Source: an uncultured Pseudomonadota bacterium
GTDB taxonomy: Bacteria > Myxococcota_A > UBA796 > CAJQPC01
DNA: 64,000 nucleotides
Reading direction: 5' to 3'
Assembly (NCBI GenBank): GCA_913060515.1
Contig: CAJXRZ010000003.1
Span: forward strand, 62,001 to 126,000
Below the pieces are notes generated by a model. That model was not told the DNA's origin. It saw only the letters and a list, made by a program, of their open reading frames with translations, and did no database searches. The position numbers and the translations under genes were made by a program. Each line of letters starts with the position of its first letter. Positions within the stretch are counted from its first letter, which is position 1. Positions 9,214 to 18,361 of this stretch are shown one piece after another.

Positions 9214-10611
9214 ATGTCCCTGCTGTTGCTCCTGTCCTGCACCGTCTCCGATGACTTGGTCATCGATACAGCCGACACCGCGGACACCGCAGACACCAGC
9301 ATCGAGAACGACGGCAGCTACAGCGTCGTGTCCGCTCTGAGCGGCGAGAACAGCGTCTCCTACAGCGGACAGAGCTTTCGGCACCTGCTGATCAGCGACC
9401 TGACCTTGTATACGGACGGCCTGACCGAGCGCTTGAACGCTGGGGACTACTACCCAGCCCAGGGCGACGTCTCCAAGGACCTGGACTTCTACCTCTCCTT
9501 TGACAGCAGCACCTCCGGCGCCATTCCGCCCCTGCTGAGCACCGACCCCGCGCTGCTCCAAGAGAGCTACGATGCGGTCTCCAGCGACAAGGACATCCTG
9601 GGCAAGCTGGCAGGAAACGACGCCACAGGTCAGCACGTGGACTGGAACACCCAGGGCATCGCAGGGTGGCCAGAGAACCCCACGCCCCAAGCACTCGTCG
9701 AGCAGTGGTCCGGCAAGCTGGACGCCCAGGCCGCCGCTTGGGTCCAGGGCAACTACCCCCTTCAGCCCGACGGAACGGCTGTGACCCAGGTCTACATCAC
9801 CGAGAACGGCCAGGACCTCAAGCAGCTGATGGACAAGTTCCTGCGCGGCGGGGTGGCCTACTCCCAGGGCACCGACGACTACCTGGACTCCGATACCGAA
9901 GGAAAGGGCCTGCTCAGCGACCACACTGCCGTCGAAGAGGGCAAGAGCTACACCGCCCTGGAGCACGCTTGGGATGAGGGCTTTGGCTACTTTGGGGCCA
10001 CCCCGACCTACAACTCTTGGTCGGATGAAGAGATCGCAGACGGCGCCAAGGATGTGGACGGAGACGGTCGCATCGACCTGAAGAGCGAGCTGGTCTTCGG
10101 CCACGCCGTGAACGCCGCCAAGCGCGACCTGGGGGCCACGAGCGCCACGGACTACAGCGCACAGGCCTTCGAGGCCTTCCTAAACGGACGGCTGCTCCTG
10201 GCGGAGACCGCTGGCACCGAGCTCAGCTCCGAGCAGATGAGCGAGCTGGAGGGCTACCGGGACCAAGCGGTGCTCGCGTGGGAGCTGGCCATCGCCTCCA
10301 CAGCGGTGCACTACATCAACGACGTGCTCCAGGACACCAGCGCCACTGAGTATGACTTTGAGGGCCACGCCAAGCACTACGCGGAGCTCAAGGGCTTTGC
10401 CCTGATCCTGCAGTTCAATCCTCACTCTCCGATGAGTGATGCCCAGTTCTCCGAGCTGCACACCCTGCTTGGAGTCGCCCCGGTTCAGCCCAACGACTTT
10501 GGCTTTGAGGTCTACAAGACCTCACTGCTCAACGCACGCACCCTGCTCCAAGAAGTCTACGGATTTGAGAGCGCCAACATGGGAGATGAAAATGGCGAAG
10601 GCGGCTGGTAG
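9214..10611 (+). CDS. DUF4856-like iron-regulated lipoprotein
   Basis: A 465-residue secreted lipoprotein with a very short signal peptide ending in the lipobox LLSC (Cys10). A low-complexity linker of repeated Asp-Thr-Ala follows, then a large helical domain beginning around YSGQSFRHLLISDL. The body resembles DUF4856, a family found next to imelysins in iron-acquisition loci. Function is unproven; an outer-membrane-associated role in iron uptake or sensing is inferred from context. It is the first gene after two Fur-box-like palindromes, and its stop lies beyond the start of the imelysin-like gene (20-bp overlap). It is probably co-transcribed with the imelysin and the receptor fusion. Confidence 0.7.
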   Translation: MSLLLLLSCTVSDDLVIDTADTADTADTSIENDGSYSVVSALSGENSVSYSGQSFRHLLISDLTLYTDGLTERLNAGDYYPAQGDVSKDLDFYLSFDSSTSGAIPPLLSTDPALLQESYDAVSSDKDILGKLAGNDATGQHVDWNTQGIAGWPENPTPQALVEQWSGKLDAQAAAWVQGNYPLQPDGTAVTQVYITENGQDLKQLMDKFLRGGVAYSQGTDDYLDSDTEGKGLLSDHTAVEEGKSYTALEHAWDEGFGYFGATPTYNSWSDEEIADGAKDVDGDGRIDLKSELVFGHAVNAAKRDLGATSATDYSAQAFEAFLNGRLLLAETAGTELSSEQMSELEGYRDQAVLAWELAIASTAVHYINDVLQDTSATEYDFEGHAKHYAELKGFALILQFNPHSPMSDAQFSELHTLLGVAPVQPNDFGFEVYKTSLLNARTLLQEVYGFESANMGDENGEGGW

Positions 10612-11752
10612 CCCACAGGGATTGTCCTGGATCTTCCTGGGTGCTCTGGGCTCTCTGAGCCTGGGCGTGCAGGTGGCCTGTGATCCGGGCAGCGAGCTTG
10701 GAGAGACCTCGCAGGCGGTGCAGGATCTCCTCCAGGCCGTCGGTCCCGTGGTGGTTCAGCCCGCGCTGGCCCGCTTCGAGACGGAGAACCTGCTCCTCAT
10801 CTCCTCCCTGGAGTCCCTGAGTGCGGCCTTGTCCTCCGGCTCCAGCGATGCAGAGACCGACGCGGCACAGGCCCAGTACGTCCAGACCATGGCGGCCTGG
10901 CAAGAGCTCGAGGGCCTGCAGATTGGCCCAGCGGCGTCGTCTCTCTACGCGGTCGGTGGACAGGACCTGCGCGATGAGATCTACAGCTACCCCAACGTCA
11001 ACCGCTGCCGCAGCGACCAAGAGACGGTGGAGGAGGTCTGGGACGAGGCGGCCTTCTTCGAGGAGAACCTGGCCAACTCCTATGGCCTGGACAGCATCGA
11101 GTACCTGCTCTTCGGTCCACTGGAGAGTGCCTGCCCGAGCCAGGTCGGCATCGATGCGGCCTGGCAGGAGCTGGGCCCCGAAGGCATACAGCAGAACCGG
11201 GCGGACTTTGCTGTGGTGCTCAGTGAAGGGACCCTGACCCACGCCCAAGCGCTCTCCGCTGCTTGGCAAGGCGACTTTGGCCAAGCCCTGGCCGATGGGA
11301 GTTCCCCATACGAGGACAGTCTGCAGGCCTTGAACGCCGTCTTTGACGCGCTCTTCTACCTGGAGACCGAGACCAAGGACCGCAAGCTGGTCGAGCCCCT
11401 GGCGGACGGCGAGGTCGAGAGCCCCTTTGCAGCCTCCTCCGCTCTGTGGATCCACCACAACATCCTGGGCTTTGAGCAGCTCTTCTTCATGGACGAGAGC
11501 ACCGGCTTTGACGCCCTGCTCGAAGACCAAGGCCACGGCGACTTGAGCCAGAAGATTCGGGAGCTGACGGACTTGGCCCTGGAGCAGAGCGCCGATTTGG
11601 ACCCAAGCCTGATGCGGGCCATCGACAGCCAGCCCTCCGCAGTCGAGGACCTGCTGGCCACCCTCTCCGAGCTCAGCTCCCTGCTCAAGGGCGACCTGGC
11701 CACCGTGCTCTCTCTGAGCGTGCCAAGCGAGGCAGCCGGTGACGCTGACTGA
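10592..11752 (+). CDS. Imelysin-like lipoprotein (peptidase M75 family fold)
   Basis: A 386-residue exported helical protein of the imelysin/EfeO-like family. The signal peptide ends near VQVAC, a plausible lipobox. The family signature appears as GLDSIEYLLFG, where the first metal-associated position is Asp instead of the His usual in the GxHxxE motif. A second helical half has an ALWIHHNILGFEQLFF segment. The ATG at 10592 is chosen because GGAG lies 6 nt upstream; it overlaps the preceding gene by 20 bp. Imelysins are iron-regulated surface or periplasmic proteins whose protease assignment is doubtful. The motif change makes catalysis even less certain, and iron or ligand binding is more likely. 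Confidence 0.8.
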   Translation: MAKAAGSPQGLSWIFLGALGSLSLGVQVACDPGSELGETSQAVQDLLQAVGPVVVQPALARFETENLLLISSLESLSAALSSGSSDAETDAAQAQYVQTMAAWQELEGLQIGPAASSLYAVGGQDLRDEIYSYPNVNRCRSDQETVEEVWDEAAFFEENLANSYGLDSIEYLLFGPLESACPSQVGIDAAWQELGPEGIQQNRADFAVVLSEGTLTHAQALSAAWQGDFGQALADGSSPYEDSLQALNAVFDALFYLETETKDRKLVEPLADGEVESPFAASSALWIHHNILGFEQLFFMDESTGFDALLEDQGHGDLSQKIRELTDLALEQSADLDPSLMRAIDSQPSAVEDLLATLSELSSLLKGDLATVLSLSVPSEAAGDAD

Positions 11753-14700
11753 GGCTGCCGCCCAGCTGCTTGGGAGCCTCGCGGCCCCCTTCCTGGACCC
11801 CGCCAGTCGTACCTGGTGGGGCGCTCTGGCTGTGAGCGCCGCCTTGACCCTGGCCCTGGCCCTGCTGGGAAAGGCCCCCTCCAAGCTGCGGGACTCCTGG
11901 CGAGACCCCTCGGTCAAGCTGGATCTTCAGCTCCTCCTGGGCAGCCAGCTCTTGGGACTGCTCAAGGGCAGCAGCGGCGTCGGACTCGCCTGGCTCCTGG
12001 CGACCCACCTGGTCCGGCGCATGGACGCCTGGGCCGGAACACCCACCGCGCCCGAGCTCTCCCCCACTCTGCTGACCCTGCTCTACAGCGCCACCCTCTT
12101 TGTGGCCTGGGACGCCAGCCGCTTCGCCGTGCACTGGGCCCTGCACCGGGTGCCCCTGCTCTGGCGCTTTCACCAGATCCACCACAGCGCCACGGTGCTC
12201 ACCCCCCTGACCTACCACCGGGTCCACCCTGTCGAATCTCTGCTCTACCAGGGGCGCGGCGCCTTGGTCACCGGCGTGGTCGCCGGGCTCTTCTACTGGG
12301 TCTTTCGCGGCCAAGCGCAGCCCCTGACCTGGCTGGGCGTGCCGGCCCTCGGACTGGGCCTGAACATGCTGGTCGGCAACCTGCGACACAGCCACGTCTG
12401 GCTGCCCTACCCCGCCTGGATGGAGCGGTGGCTCATCAGCCCCGCCCAACACCAGGTGCACCACTCCGCTGACCCGGAGCACTTCGACAAGAACTTCGGG
12501 ACCTGGCTCAGTGTGTGGGACCGCCTGACCGGAAGCTGGCTGGCCTCGGACGTGCCTCCCACCCACTTTGGCTTGGCACAGCCCAACCACAGCCCCAGCC
12601 TGTTGAGCGCTTGGTTTGCGCCCTTCGCTCCCCTCAAGACCCTCCCAGTCCTCTCCGCCGCCTTGCTTCTGCTGAGCGGCGCGGCACAGGCCGAGGACAG
12701 CTACGAGAGCAGCGAGGAGGAAGCAGAGGAGACGGAGCCCGACGAGAGTCCAGGTCTGCGCATGATCGTCAAGGACAAGCAGGGCACTCCTCGGGTCGCC
12801 GGTTCAGCCCACGAGCTCAGCGAAGAGGACCTGGAGCAGTTCGAGTACAACGACATCGAGCGGGTGCTCAGCGCCCAGGTCCCTGGCGTGACGACCCGAG
12901 GCGAAGACGGCTACGGCCTGCGGCCCAACATCGGCATCCGAGGCGCCAACTCCGAGCGCAGCGCCAAGGTCAGCCTGATGGAGGACGGGGTGCTCCTCGC
13001 GCCCGCCCCCTACGCCGCGCCGGCCGCCTACTACTTCCCCATGAGCACACGCATGGTGGGCCTGGAGGTCTTCAAGGGCCCCGCCGCCATTCGCTACGGC
13101 CCCAACACGGTCGGCGGCGCAGTCAACCTGCTCACCCGTCCCGTCCCCCTGACCCCGGAGCTGCGCATCGATCTAGCCGGCGGACTGCGTCAGACCGCCA
13201 AGGTGCACGTCTACGGCGGCACGAGCTGGGACAAGGGGGGCTTTCTGATCGAAGGCGTCCACCTGCGAACCGCGGGCTTCAAGAGCCTGCCAAACGGAGG
13301 CCCAACTGGCTTTGACCACAGCGAGGCCATGGCGAAGCTCTACTGGATGCCCACCCCGGGTCAGCGCCTGGAGCTCAAGCTCGGATACACCGGAGAGACC
13401 AGCAACGAGACCTACACCGGCTTGAGCGCGCAGGACTACGAGAAGGACCCCTACGCCCGCTACGCAGCCACCTCCGAGGGCGTGATGGACTTCTCCCGAG
13501 GACAGGCCGAGCTGAGTTGGCTGGCCTCACCGGGCGCTTGGAAAGTGCGCACCGTCGCCTATGGACACGGCCTGGACCGATACTGGACCAAACTCAACGG
13601 ATTTGAGGACGGCCCCGGCATGTACGAGCTGGTACAGAACGGCGGAACCGGGGGAGAGGCGGCCCTCTACATGGCCGTGCTGCGGGGAGAGAGCGACAGC
13701 AGCGCGGCTGAGCGCATCGAGATTGGCACCCGTGACCGTCAGTACCTGGCCACCGGACTGCAGAGCACCGCCCGCTACATACAGGTCGGAGAGCAGCTCA
13801 CCCACAGCATCGAGTTGGGCGCAAGAGTCCATCAAGACCAAGTCTGGCGCTACCACACGGCAGACTTCTTCGACATGCGCAGCGGTGCGCTGGTGGACAG
13901 CGGCGAGACCCGCTTGGACCAAGACTCCTTCGCCCAAGCACGGGCCCTGGCGCTGCACGCCCAAGACGACGTGCGCATCGGCGACTGGCACGTCCTGCCC
14001 GGCTTCCGTCTCGAGACCATCTCCTCCTTCAAGCACGACACGGGCGAGAGCGCCGATCCCGCCCTGCGCATCACCCCCTTGCCGGGCTTGGGGGTACTGC
14101 ACGAGACCACCCCCTGGATGAGCCTCTTTGCCGGCGCCAACCGGGGCTTCTCGCCGGTTGCCCCAGGGCAGCCTGAAGAGGTGCGTCCAGAGACCAGCTG
14201 GAACTACGAGGGTGGCCTGCGCTTCGACCAGGGCGCGACCCGTCTGGAGGTGGTCGGGTTCTTCAATGACTATGAGAACTTGACCGGTCAGTGCTCGGTC
14301 TCTGGCAGCTGTGTGGGTGAGCAGATCGACCAGCAGTTCTCCGCAGGCGAGGTCTGGATCTGGGGGGCTGAGCTCGGCTTTGGGCACAGCTTCCTGCTGC
14401 CGGGCAACCTGAGCATCCCGCTCGAAGGCAGCTACACCCTGACTCAGAGCCGCTTTCGGTCCAGCTTCGCCTCCGAGTTCCCCCAGTTCGGCAACGTCTC
14501 CACCGGAGACGCGCTCCCCTACCTGCCGGAGCACCAAGCTGCCGGGCGCGTTGGCCTGCGCGGAAAGCGCTTCTCCAGCGCCTTGGGCCTGATCTACCGC
14601 AGTGAGATGCTGGACAGCGCAGGGGACTTCGAAAGCGACCTGACAGTCCCCTCCCTCTTCCTGGTGGACGCCAGCCTGAACGTGCAGATCAGCCCCAGCA

Positions 14701-14876
14701 CCCAGCTCTACCTGAGCGGCACGAACCTGCTCAACAACAGCGCTCCCACGGCCTGGCGCCCGGTGGGACTGCGGCCAAGCGCCCCCCGACAGGTGATGCT
14801 CGGGATCAAGGTGCACCCGCTCCCTCAAGACCGTGGCCAAGAGACGCAGCCAGGAGAGCAGAAAGAAAGCAGGTGA
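11739..14876 (+). CDS. Sterol-desaturase-family domain fused to FecA-like TonB-dependent receptor
   Basis: One uninterrupted 1045-codon frame encodes two proteins' worth of domains. Residues 1 to about 285 form a membrane di-iron oxygenase of the sterol desaturase/fatty acid hydroxylase family, with hydrophobic helices and the His clusters HWALHR, HQIHH and HQVHH. A signal-peptide-like stretch then appears (a hydrophobic run from about residue 300 ending in AQA near 317), followed by an acidic linker. A TonB-dependent receptor follows: plug domain with GIRGANSER and EDGVLLAPAPY, close to FecA, then a beta-barrel. The start is a GTG overlapping the imelysin stop by 14 bp. No ATG or GTG lies between residue 271 and the receptor signal; a TTG at 12603 (residue 289) could start the receptor separately. 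A natural polyprotein, internal initiation or a recent gene fusion all remain possible. Iron-chelate uptake is the likely role of the receptor. Confidence 0.8.
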   Translation: MTLTEAAAQLLGSLAAPFLDPASRTWWGALAVSAALTLALALLGKAPSKLRDSWRDPSVKLDLQLLLGSQLLGLLKGSSGVGLAWLLATHLVRRMDAWAGTPTAPELSPTLLTLLYSATLFVAWDASRFAVHWALHRVPLLWRFHQIHHSATVLTPLTYHRVHPVESLLYQGRGALVTGVVAGLFYWVFRGQAQPLTWLGVPALGLGLNMLVGNLRHSHVWLPYPAWMERWLISPAQHQVHHSADPEHFDKNFGTWLSVWDRLTGSWLASDVPPTHFGLAQPNHSPSLLSAWFAPFAPLKTLPVLSAALLLLSGAAQAEDSYESSEEEAEETEPDESPGLRMIVKDKQGTPRVAGSAHELSEEDLEQFEYNDIERVLSAQVPGVTTRGEDGYGLRPNIGIRGANSERSAKVSLMEDGVLLAPAPYAAPAAYYFPMSTRMVGLEVFKGPAAIRYGPNTVGGAVNLLTRPVPLTPELRIDLAGGLRQTAKVHVYGGTSWDKGGFLIEGVHLRTAGFKSLPNGGPTGFDHSEAMAKLYWMPTPGQRLELKLGYTGETSNETYTGLSAQDYEKDPYARYAATSEGVMDFSRGQAELSWLASPGAWKVRTVAYGHGLDRYWTKLNGFEDGPGMYELVQNGGTGGEAALYMAVLRGESDSSAAERIEIGTRDRQYLATGLQSTARYIQVGEQLTHSIELGARVHQDQVWRYHTADFFDMRSGALVDSGETRLDQDSFAQARALALHAQDDVRIGDWHVLPGFRLETISSFKHDTGESADPALRITPLPGLGVLHETTPWMSLFAGANRGFSPVAPGQPEEVRPETSWNYEGGLRFDQGATRLEVVGFFNDYENLTGQCSVSGSCVGEQIDQQFSAGEVWIWGAELGFGHSFLLPGNLSIPLEGSYTLTQSRFRSSFASEFPQFGNVSTGDALPYLPEHQAAGRVGLRGKRFSSALGLIYRSEMLDSAGDFESDLTVPSLFLVDASLNVQISPSTQLYLSGTNLLNNSAPTAWRPVGLRPSAPRQVMLGIKVHPLPQDRGQETQPGEQKESR

Positions 14877-14924
14877 TCCCCTGCCCCTTTGCGGGATAGG
14901 GTGGGCAACCTGACGGGATCTTCC

Positions 14925-16241
14925 ATGCCGAGCCAAAGTCGACAAGAGTCCAGCGCCAACGGAACGAGTGCCACCACGAGCACCACCACCGCGCCTCAGA
15001 CTGGAGCGGACAACAGCACCCAAGCGATCAGCAATTACACGGTTGTATCTGGGGATTCGCTGTGGAAAATCGCTCAGAACCTGCTGGGCAACGGCGGCCG
15101 CTACATGGAGATCTATGAGGCGAACCGGGACCACCTGAGCAGCCCTGGCTCTGTGCGCGTTGGCCAAACCCTGATCATTCCCGGCGCCGTGCCTGTGCCC
15201 ACCCCGAGCCCTTCGGTGGCGGAAGAGGTGCTCTCCGAGGTCGAAGCCGGAAGCCAAGAGCAAGAAGAAGTTCTTGCCCAAGAGACCAGCACCACCGTCG
15301 AGGAGCTGCCTCCCGATGAGAACCTGGTGGAGTATCGCTCCGGCTCCGCGGCGACCGGCGGAATCGAGCTGGCTCAAGGCACCTGGATCGACGTGACCAC
15401 CGAGCACATGAGCGGTGGGGAGTCCCAGGCTTGGGAGACCATCGCAAAGAACCACGGCATGTCCGAGGACCTGCTGATTCCCTTCAACCAGCACGTCGAG
15501 AGCGTGGCCGAGGGCAGCGTCGAGGAAGTGGGCGAGACCATCACCCCTGCCCTGGCAGCCGGTGTTCGCATCTACATCCCCTCTGCGGCTGAGATCTTGC
15601 TGGCCCAGTGCCGCAAGCGCACCAAGTCCCTGAGCGAGGCTGTGGCCAAGTTCAAGGAGCTCTCCGGCAGCTACAACCTGGGCATGATGGAGCAGGCACG
15701 CAAGCGCGCCAGCGGCGAGGTCGGTCTGGGCTACGGCACTGCAGGGGTGGACGGGGTCTTCTACACCCAGAACCCTGAGATCGCCGGCGCCAGCAGCCGA
15801 CGAACCAGCGAGATCAACGGCGAGACAGAGTACCGGGTCAACTGGGGCGTGGACTTCTGGAAGTGCTCGGTCTTCCTGCACGATGTCGCTTTCTCCGCTG
15901 GCTACAAGCCGGACATGACCGAGAACGACCACTACCGATTGGCCGGTCAACTGCACTGGTCCCGGCAGTTCGAGGAGGTCAACGTCTCTCAGGCGGCTCC
16001 GGGTTGCGGCTGGCAGCGCTTCGGTGGCACCGGCTCCAACGAGTCCCACAACGCCATCCTGAGTTCCTTCGTCGAGGTCGAGGACATCTCCGAGGACATC
16101 GAGCAGTGGACCTTCTCCATCGTCGGCGCCGAGAATGACCGGGCCGCCGAGTCCGAGCGCGTGCACCAGATCAAGAAGGGCACCAACGAGAACACGGACG
16201 GCAAGAAGATCCGCTTCTTCAAGCCCAAGTACGAGCGCTGA
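14925..16241 (+). CDS. LysM-domain protein with NlpC/CHAP-like C-terminal domain
   Basis: A 438-residue protein from the ATG at 14925. After a Ser/Thr-rich N-terminus, a LysM domain (residues ~35-85; YTVVSGDSLWKIAQNLLG, then VGQTLIIPG) should bind peptidoglycan. A Glu-rich linker leads to a second weak LysM-like segment (IAKNHGMSEDLLIPFN to IYIPSA). The C-terminal ~150 residues contain WKCSVFLHDVAFSAGY, resembling the nucleophile-Cys helix of NlpC/P60 or CHAP amidases, and a later ESHNAILSS segment that could supply the His. No signal peptide is evident, so export could be non-classical or via a contractile injection or phage-tail-like system; neither is visible here. Only two nucleotides separate it from the next gene. 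Confidence 0.65.
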   Translation: MPSQSRQESSANGTSATTSTTTAPQTGADNSTQAISNYTVVSGDSLWKIAQNLLGNGGRYMEIYEANRDHLSSPGSVRVGQTLIIPGAVPVPTPSPSVAEEVLSEVEAGSQEQEEVLAQETSTTVEELPPDENLVEYRSGSAATGGIELAQGTWIDVTTEHMSGGESQAWETIAKNHGMSEDLLIPFNQHVESVAEGSVEEVGETITPALAAGVRIYIPSAAEILLAQCRKRTKSLSEAVAKFKELSGSYNLGMMEQARKRASGEVGLGYGTAGVDGVFYTQNPEIAGASSRRTSEINGETEYRVNWGVDFWKCSVFLHDVAFSAGYKPDMTENDHYRLAGQLHWSRQFEEVNVSQAAPGCGWQRFGGTGSNESHNAILSSFVEVEDISEDIEQWTFSIVGAENDRAAESERVHQIKKGTNENTDGKKIRFFKPKYER

Positions 16242-16243
16242 GC

Positions 16244-16717
16244 ATGGCCTCGTTGATGCTGGGCACTGCCCTTGCCCCTCCACCAGGGACCCTGGCCTCG
16301 CTGACGCTCACCTTTGACGCTGCGCCCATGTCAGTCTCCCTCCAAGAGACCCGACGCTGGGAGAACAAGGCGCTGGCCTCTGCGGCCGAGCTCGTGGACC
16401 CCATCACCACCCAGCTCACGCCCAAGCTGCTGCGCCGCGAAGGCACGACCACCTATGAGCTGACGGGCTACCGCCTCAGCGAGCACGAAGTGCCCGCCGA
16501 TACCCGCGTGACCATGGTGCTTCTCATCGAGGTGATCGGCGAGTTGGTCAGCGGCTACTGGTACCAAGACCACCAGGAGGTGCCGACCTCCATGTGGCAG
16601 GTCGAGGGCACCTGGACCCGGATCAACGCGCACGCCGGCGAGCTGAGCTTGGTGCTCTTCCCGGTGGACAACATGGGCCCTGGTGGGGCAGCCAGCGGAC
16701 TCATTCGCAGCGAATAA
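16244..16717 (+). CDS. Hypothetical protein coupled to LysM gene
   Basis: A 157-residue protein of no recognised family. Its composition looks like a compact beta-rich fold: alternating hydrophobic strands such as VTMVLLIEVIG and LSLVLFPV, and a WYQDHQEVP turn. There is no Cys, no transmembrane segment and only a weak N-terminal hydrophobic stretch. It starts 2 nt after the LysM/NlpC-like stop, which suggests a partner such as an inhibitor, chaperone or structural cofactor of that enzyme. That role is inferred only from adjacency. It converges on the formate-THF ligase gene with 15 bp between stops. Confidence 0.6.
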   Translation: MASLMLGTALAPPPGTLASLTLTFDAAPMSVSLQETRRWENKALASAAELVDPITTQLTPKLLRREGTTTYELTGYRLSEHEVPADTRVTMVLLIEVIGELVSGYWYQDHQEVPTSMWQVEGTWTRINAHAGELSLVLFPVDNMGPGGAASGLIRSE

Positions 16718-16732
16718 GCCCGCCGACTCCGG

Positions 16733-18361
16733 CTATCCGACGCCCTGAATCTCGCCGTCGACAAGGTCGACGTTCACAGCCTGAGGCACGCGGCCCAAGC
16801 CCGGCATGCGAACCAAGTCACCGGCCAGGGCGACGATAAAGCCCGCTCCAGCCGAGATCAGCAGCTCCCGCACTGTGACCGTGAAGCCCTCTGGGGCCCC
16901 GCGCAGCTTGGGGTTGTCGCTCACGCTGTTCTGGGTCTTGGACATGCAGATGGGCAGGTGGCCCAGGCCCAGGCGCTTGATGCGACCCAGCTGCAGCTTG
17001 GCTTTGCCTTCCAGCACCACATCGGCGCCACCGTAGACCTGCTGGACCACCGCCTTGATCTTGGCAGGGATGGGGTCCTCGTCAGCGTAGAGCAGGTTGA
17101 AGCGTGGCGCTGGCCCCTCGGTGACCTGCTTGATCACCGCGTGGGCCAGGGCCTCCGCGCCCGCGCCACCGTCGGCGAAGTGCGTGCTAGGCACAGCTTG
17201 GATGCCCCGCTCGGCGCAGAGCTTGACGACAACATCCAGCTCGGCGTCGGTGTCGGCGTGGAAGCGGTTGATGGCCACCACGGGGGTGAAGCCGTAGCGC
17301 CCGATGGAGTCCAGGTGCCGGTTCAGGTTGGCCATGCCCTTGGCCACTGCCTCGGGGTTGGGCTCAGTGAGCTCCTTCATGCCCACGCCGCCGTGCATCT
17401 TCAGGGCGCGAATGGTGGCCACGACCACCACGCCGTCCGGACGCAGCCCGGTCTGGCGGCACTTGATGTGCATGAACTTCTCGGCGCCCAAGTCGGCGCC
17501 AAAGCCGGCCTCGGTGATGACCCAGTCGGCCATGTGCTTGGACATGCGGGTGCCGATGACCGAGCTGCAGCCATGGGCGATGTTGGCGAAGGGGCCAGCA
17601 TGGACGAGCGCCGGGGCACCCTCGGTGGTCTGAACCAGGTTGGGGTCCAGGGCGTCGCGCAGCAGGGCCATCATGGCGCCAACGGCCTTCAGGTCCTCGG
17701 CGGTGACGGGGTTCCGGTCCTCGTCGAAGGCCACGATGATGCGGGCCAAGCGGGCGCGCAGATCATCCTCGCTCTCGGCCAGAGCCAAGATCGCCATGAC
17801 CTCGCTGGCGGCGGTGATGTCAAAGCCGGTCTCACTGGCCAAACCTTGACCGGCCAGACCGGTGACCATCGAGCGAAGCGCCCGGTCATTGACGTCCACC
17901 ACCCGCCTCCAGACCACCTTGCGGGGATCGATGCGCGGGGTCTTGCGGAAGTGGATGTGTGCGTCGATCAGGGCCGAGAGCAGGTTGTTTGCCGCCGTGA
18001 TGGCGTGCAGGTCTCCCGTGCAGTGCAGGTTGATCTCCGGGCTGGGCTCCAGCTTGGACTTGCCGCCGCCGGTGCCCCCGCCCTTCACGCCAAAGCACGG
18101 GCCCAAGCTGGGCTCCCGCAGCGCCGCGATGGCCTTGTGTCCCAAGCGATGCAGGGCCTGGGTCAGGCCAATGGAGGTGGTGGTCTTACCCTCGCCCGCC
18201 GGCGTCGGGGTCAAGGCGGTCACCAAGATGAGCCGACCCTTGCCTGTGGCTGGGCGATCCAGAATCTCTCGCGAGACCTTGGCCAGCTTGCGGCCGTAGG
18301 GGATCAGGTCGTCCGGGCCAAGGCCCAGTTGCGCTGCGATGGGGTCCAGAGAGTGGCTCAT
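16733..18361 (-). CDS. fhs: Formate--tetrahydrofolate ligase
   Basis: A 542-residue ATP-dependent ligase making 10-formyl-THF from formate and THF in the cytoplasm for one-carbon metabolism. The P-loop PAGEGKTT lies at residues 54-61. Other family signatures are the Gly-rich FGVKGGGTGGG stretch and NLHCTGDLHAITAANNLLSA. Length is typical of the family (about 540-560). The start ATG overlaps the stop of the upstream SHOCT-type gene by four bases (ATGA), so expression is coupled. No folD, glycine-cleavage or acetogenesis genes are visible beside it, so it probably serves purine and formyl-Met supply or formate assimilation. Confidence 0.95.
   Translation of the reverse strand: MSHSLDPIAAQLGLGPDDLIPYGRKLAKVSREILDRPATGKGRLILVTALTPTPAGEGKTTTSIGLTQALHRLGHKAIAALREPSLGPCFGVKGGGTGGGKSKLEPSPEINLHCTGDLHAITAANNLLSALIDAHIHFRKTPRIDPRKVVWRRVVDVNDRALRSMVTGLAGQGLASETGFDITAASEVMAILALAESEDDLRARLARIIVAFDEDRNPVTAEDLKAVGAMMALLRDALDPNLVQTTEGAPALVHAGPFANIAHGCSSVIGTRMSKHMADWVITEAGFGADLGAEKFMHIKCRQTGLRPDGVVVVATIRALKMHGGVGMKELTEPNPEAVAKGMANLNRHLDSIGRYGFTPVVAINRFHADTDAELDVVVKLCAERGIQAVPSTHFADGGAGAEALAHAVIKQVTEGPAPRFNLLYADEDPIPAKIKAVVQQVYGGADVVLEGKAKLQLGRIKRLGLGHLPICMSKTQNSVSDNPKLRGAPEGFTVTVRELLISAGAGFIVALAGDLVRMPGLGRVPQAVNVDLVDGEIQGVG

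Noticed and set aside
13527-16283. 918-codon open frame opposite the TonB receptor and LysM gene
   Set aside because: No recognisable motif and composition of a GC shadow; it spans two well-supported plus-strand genes and their boundary.
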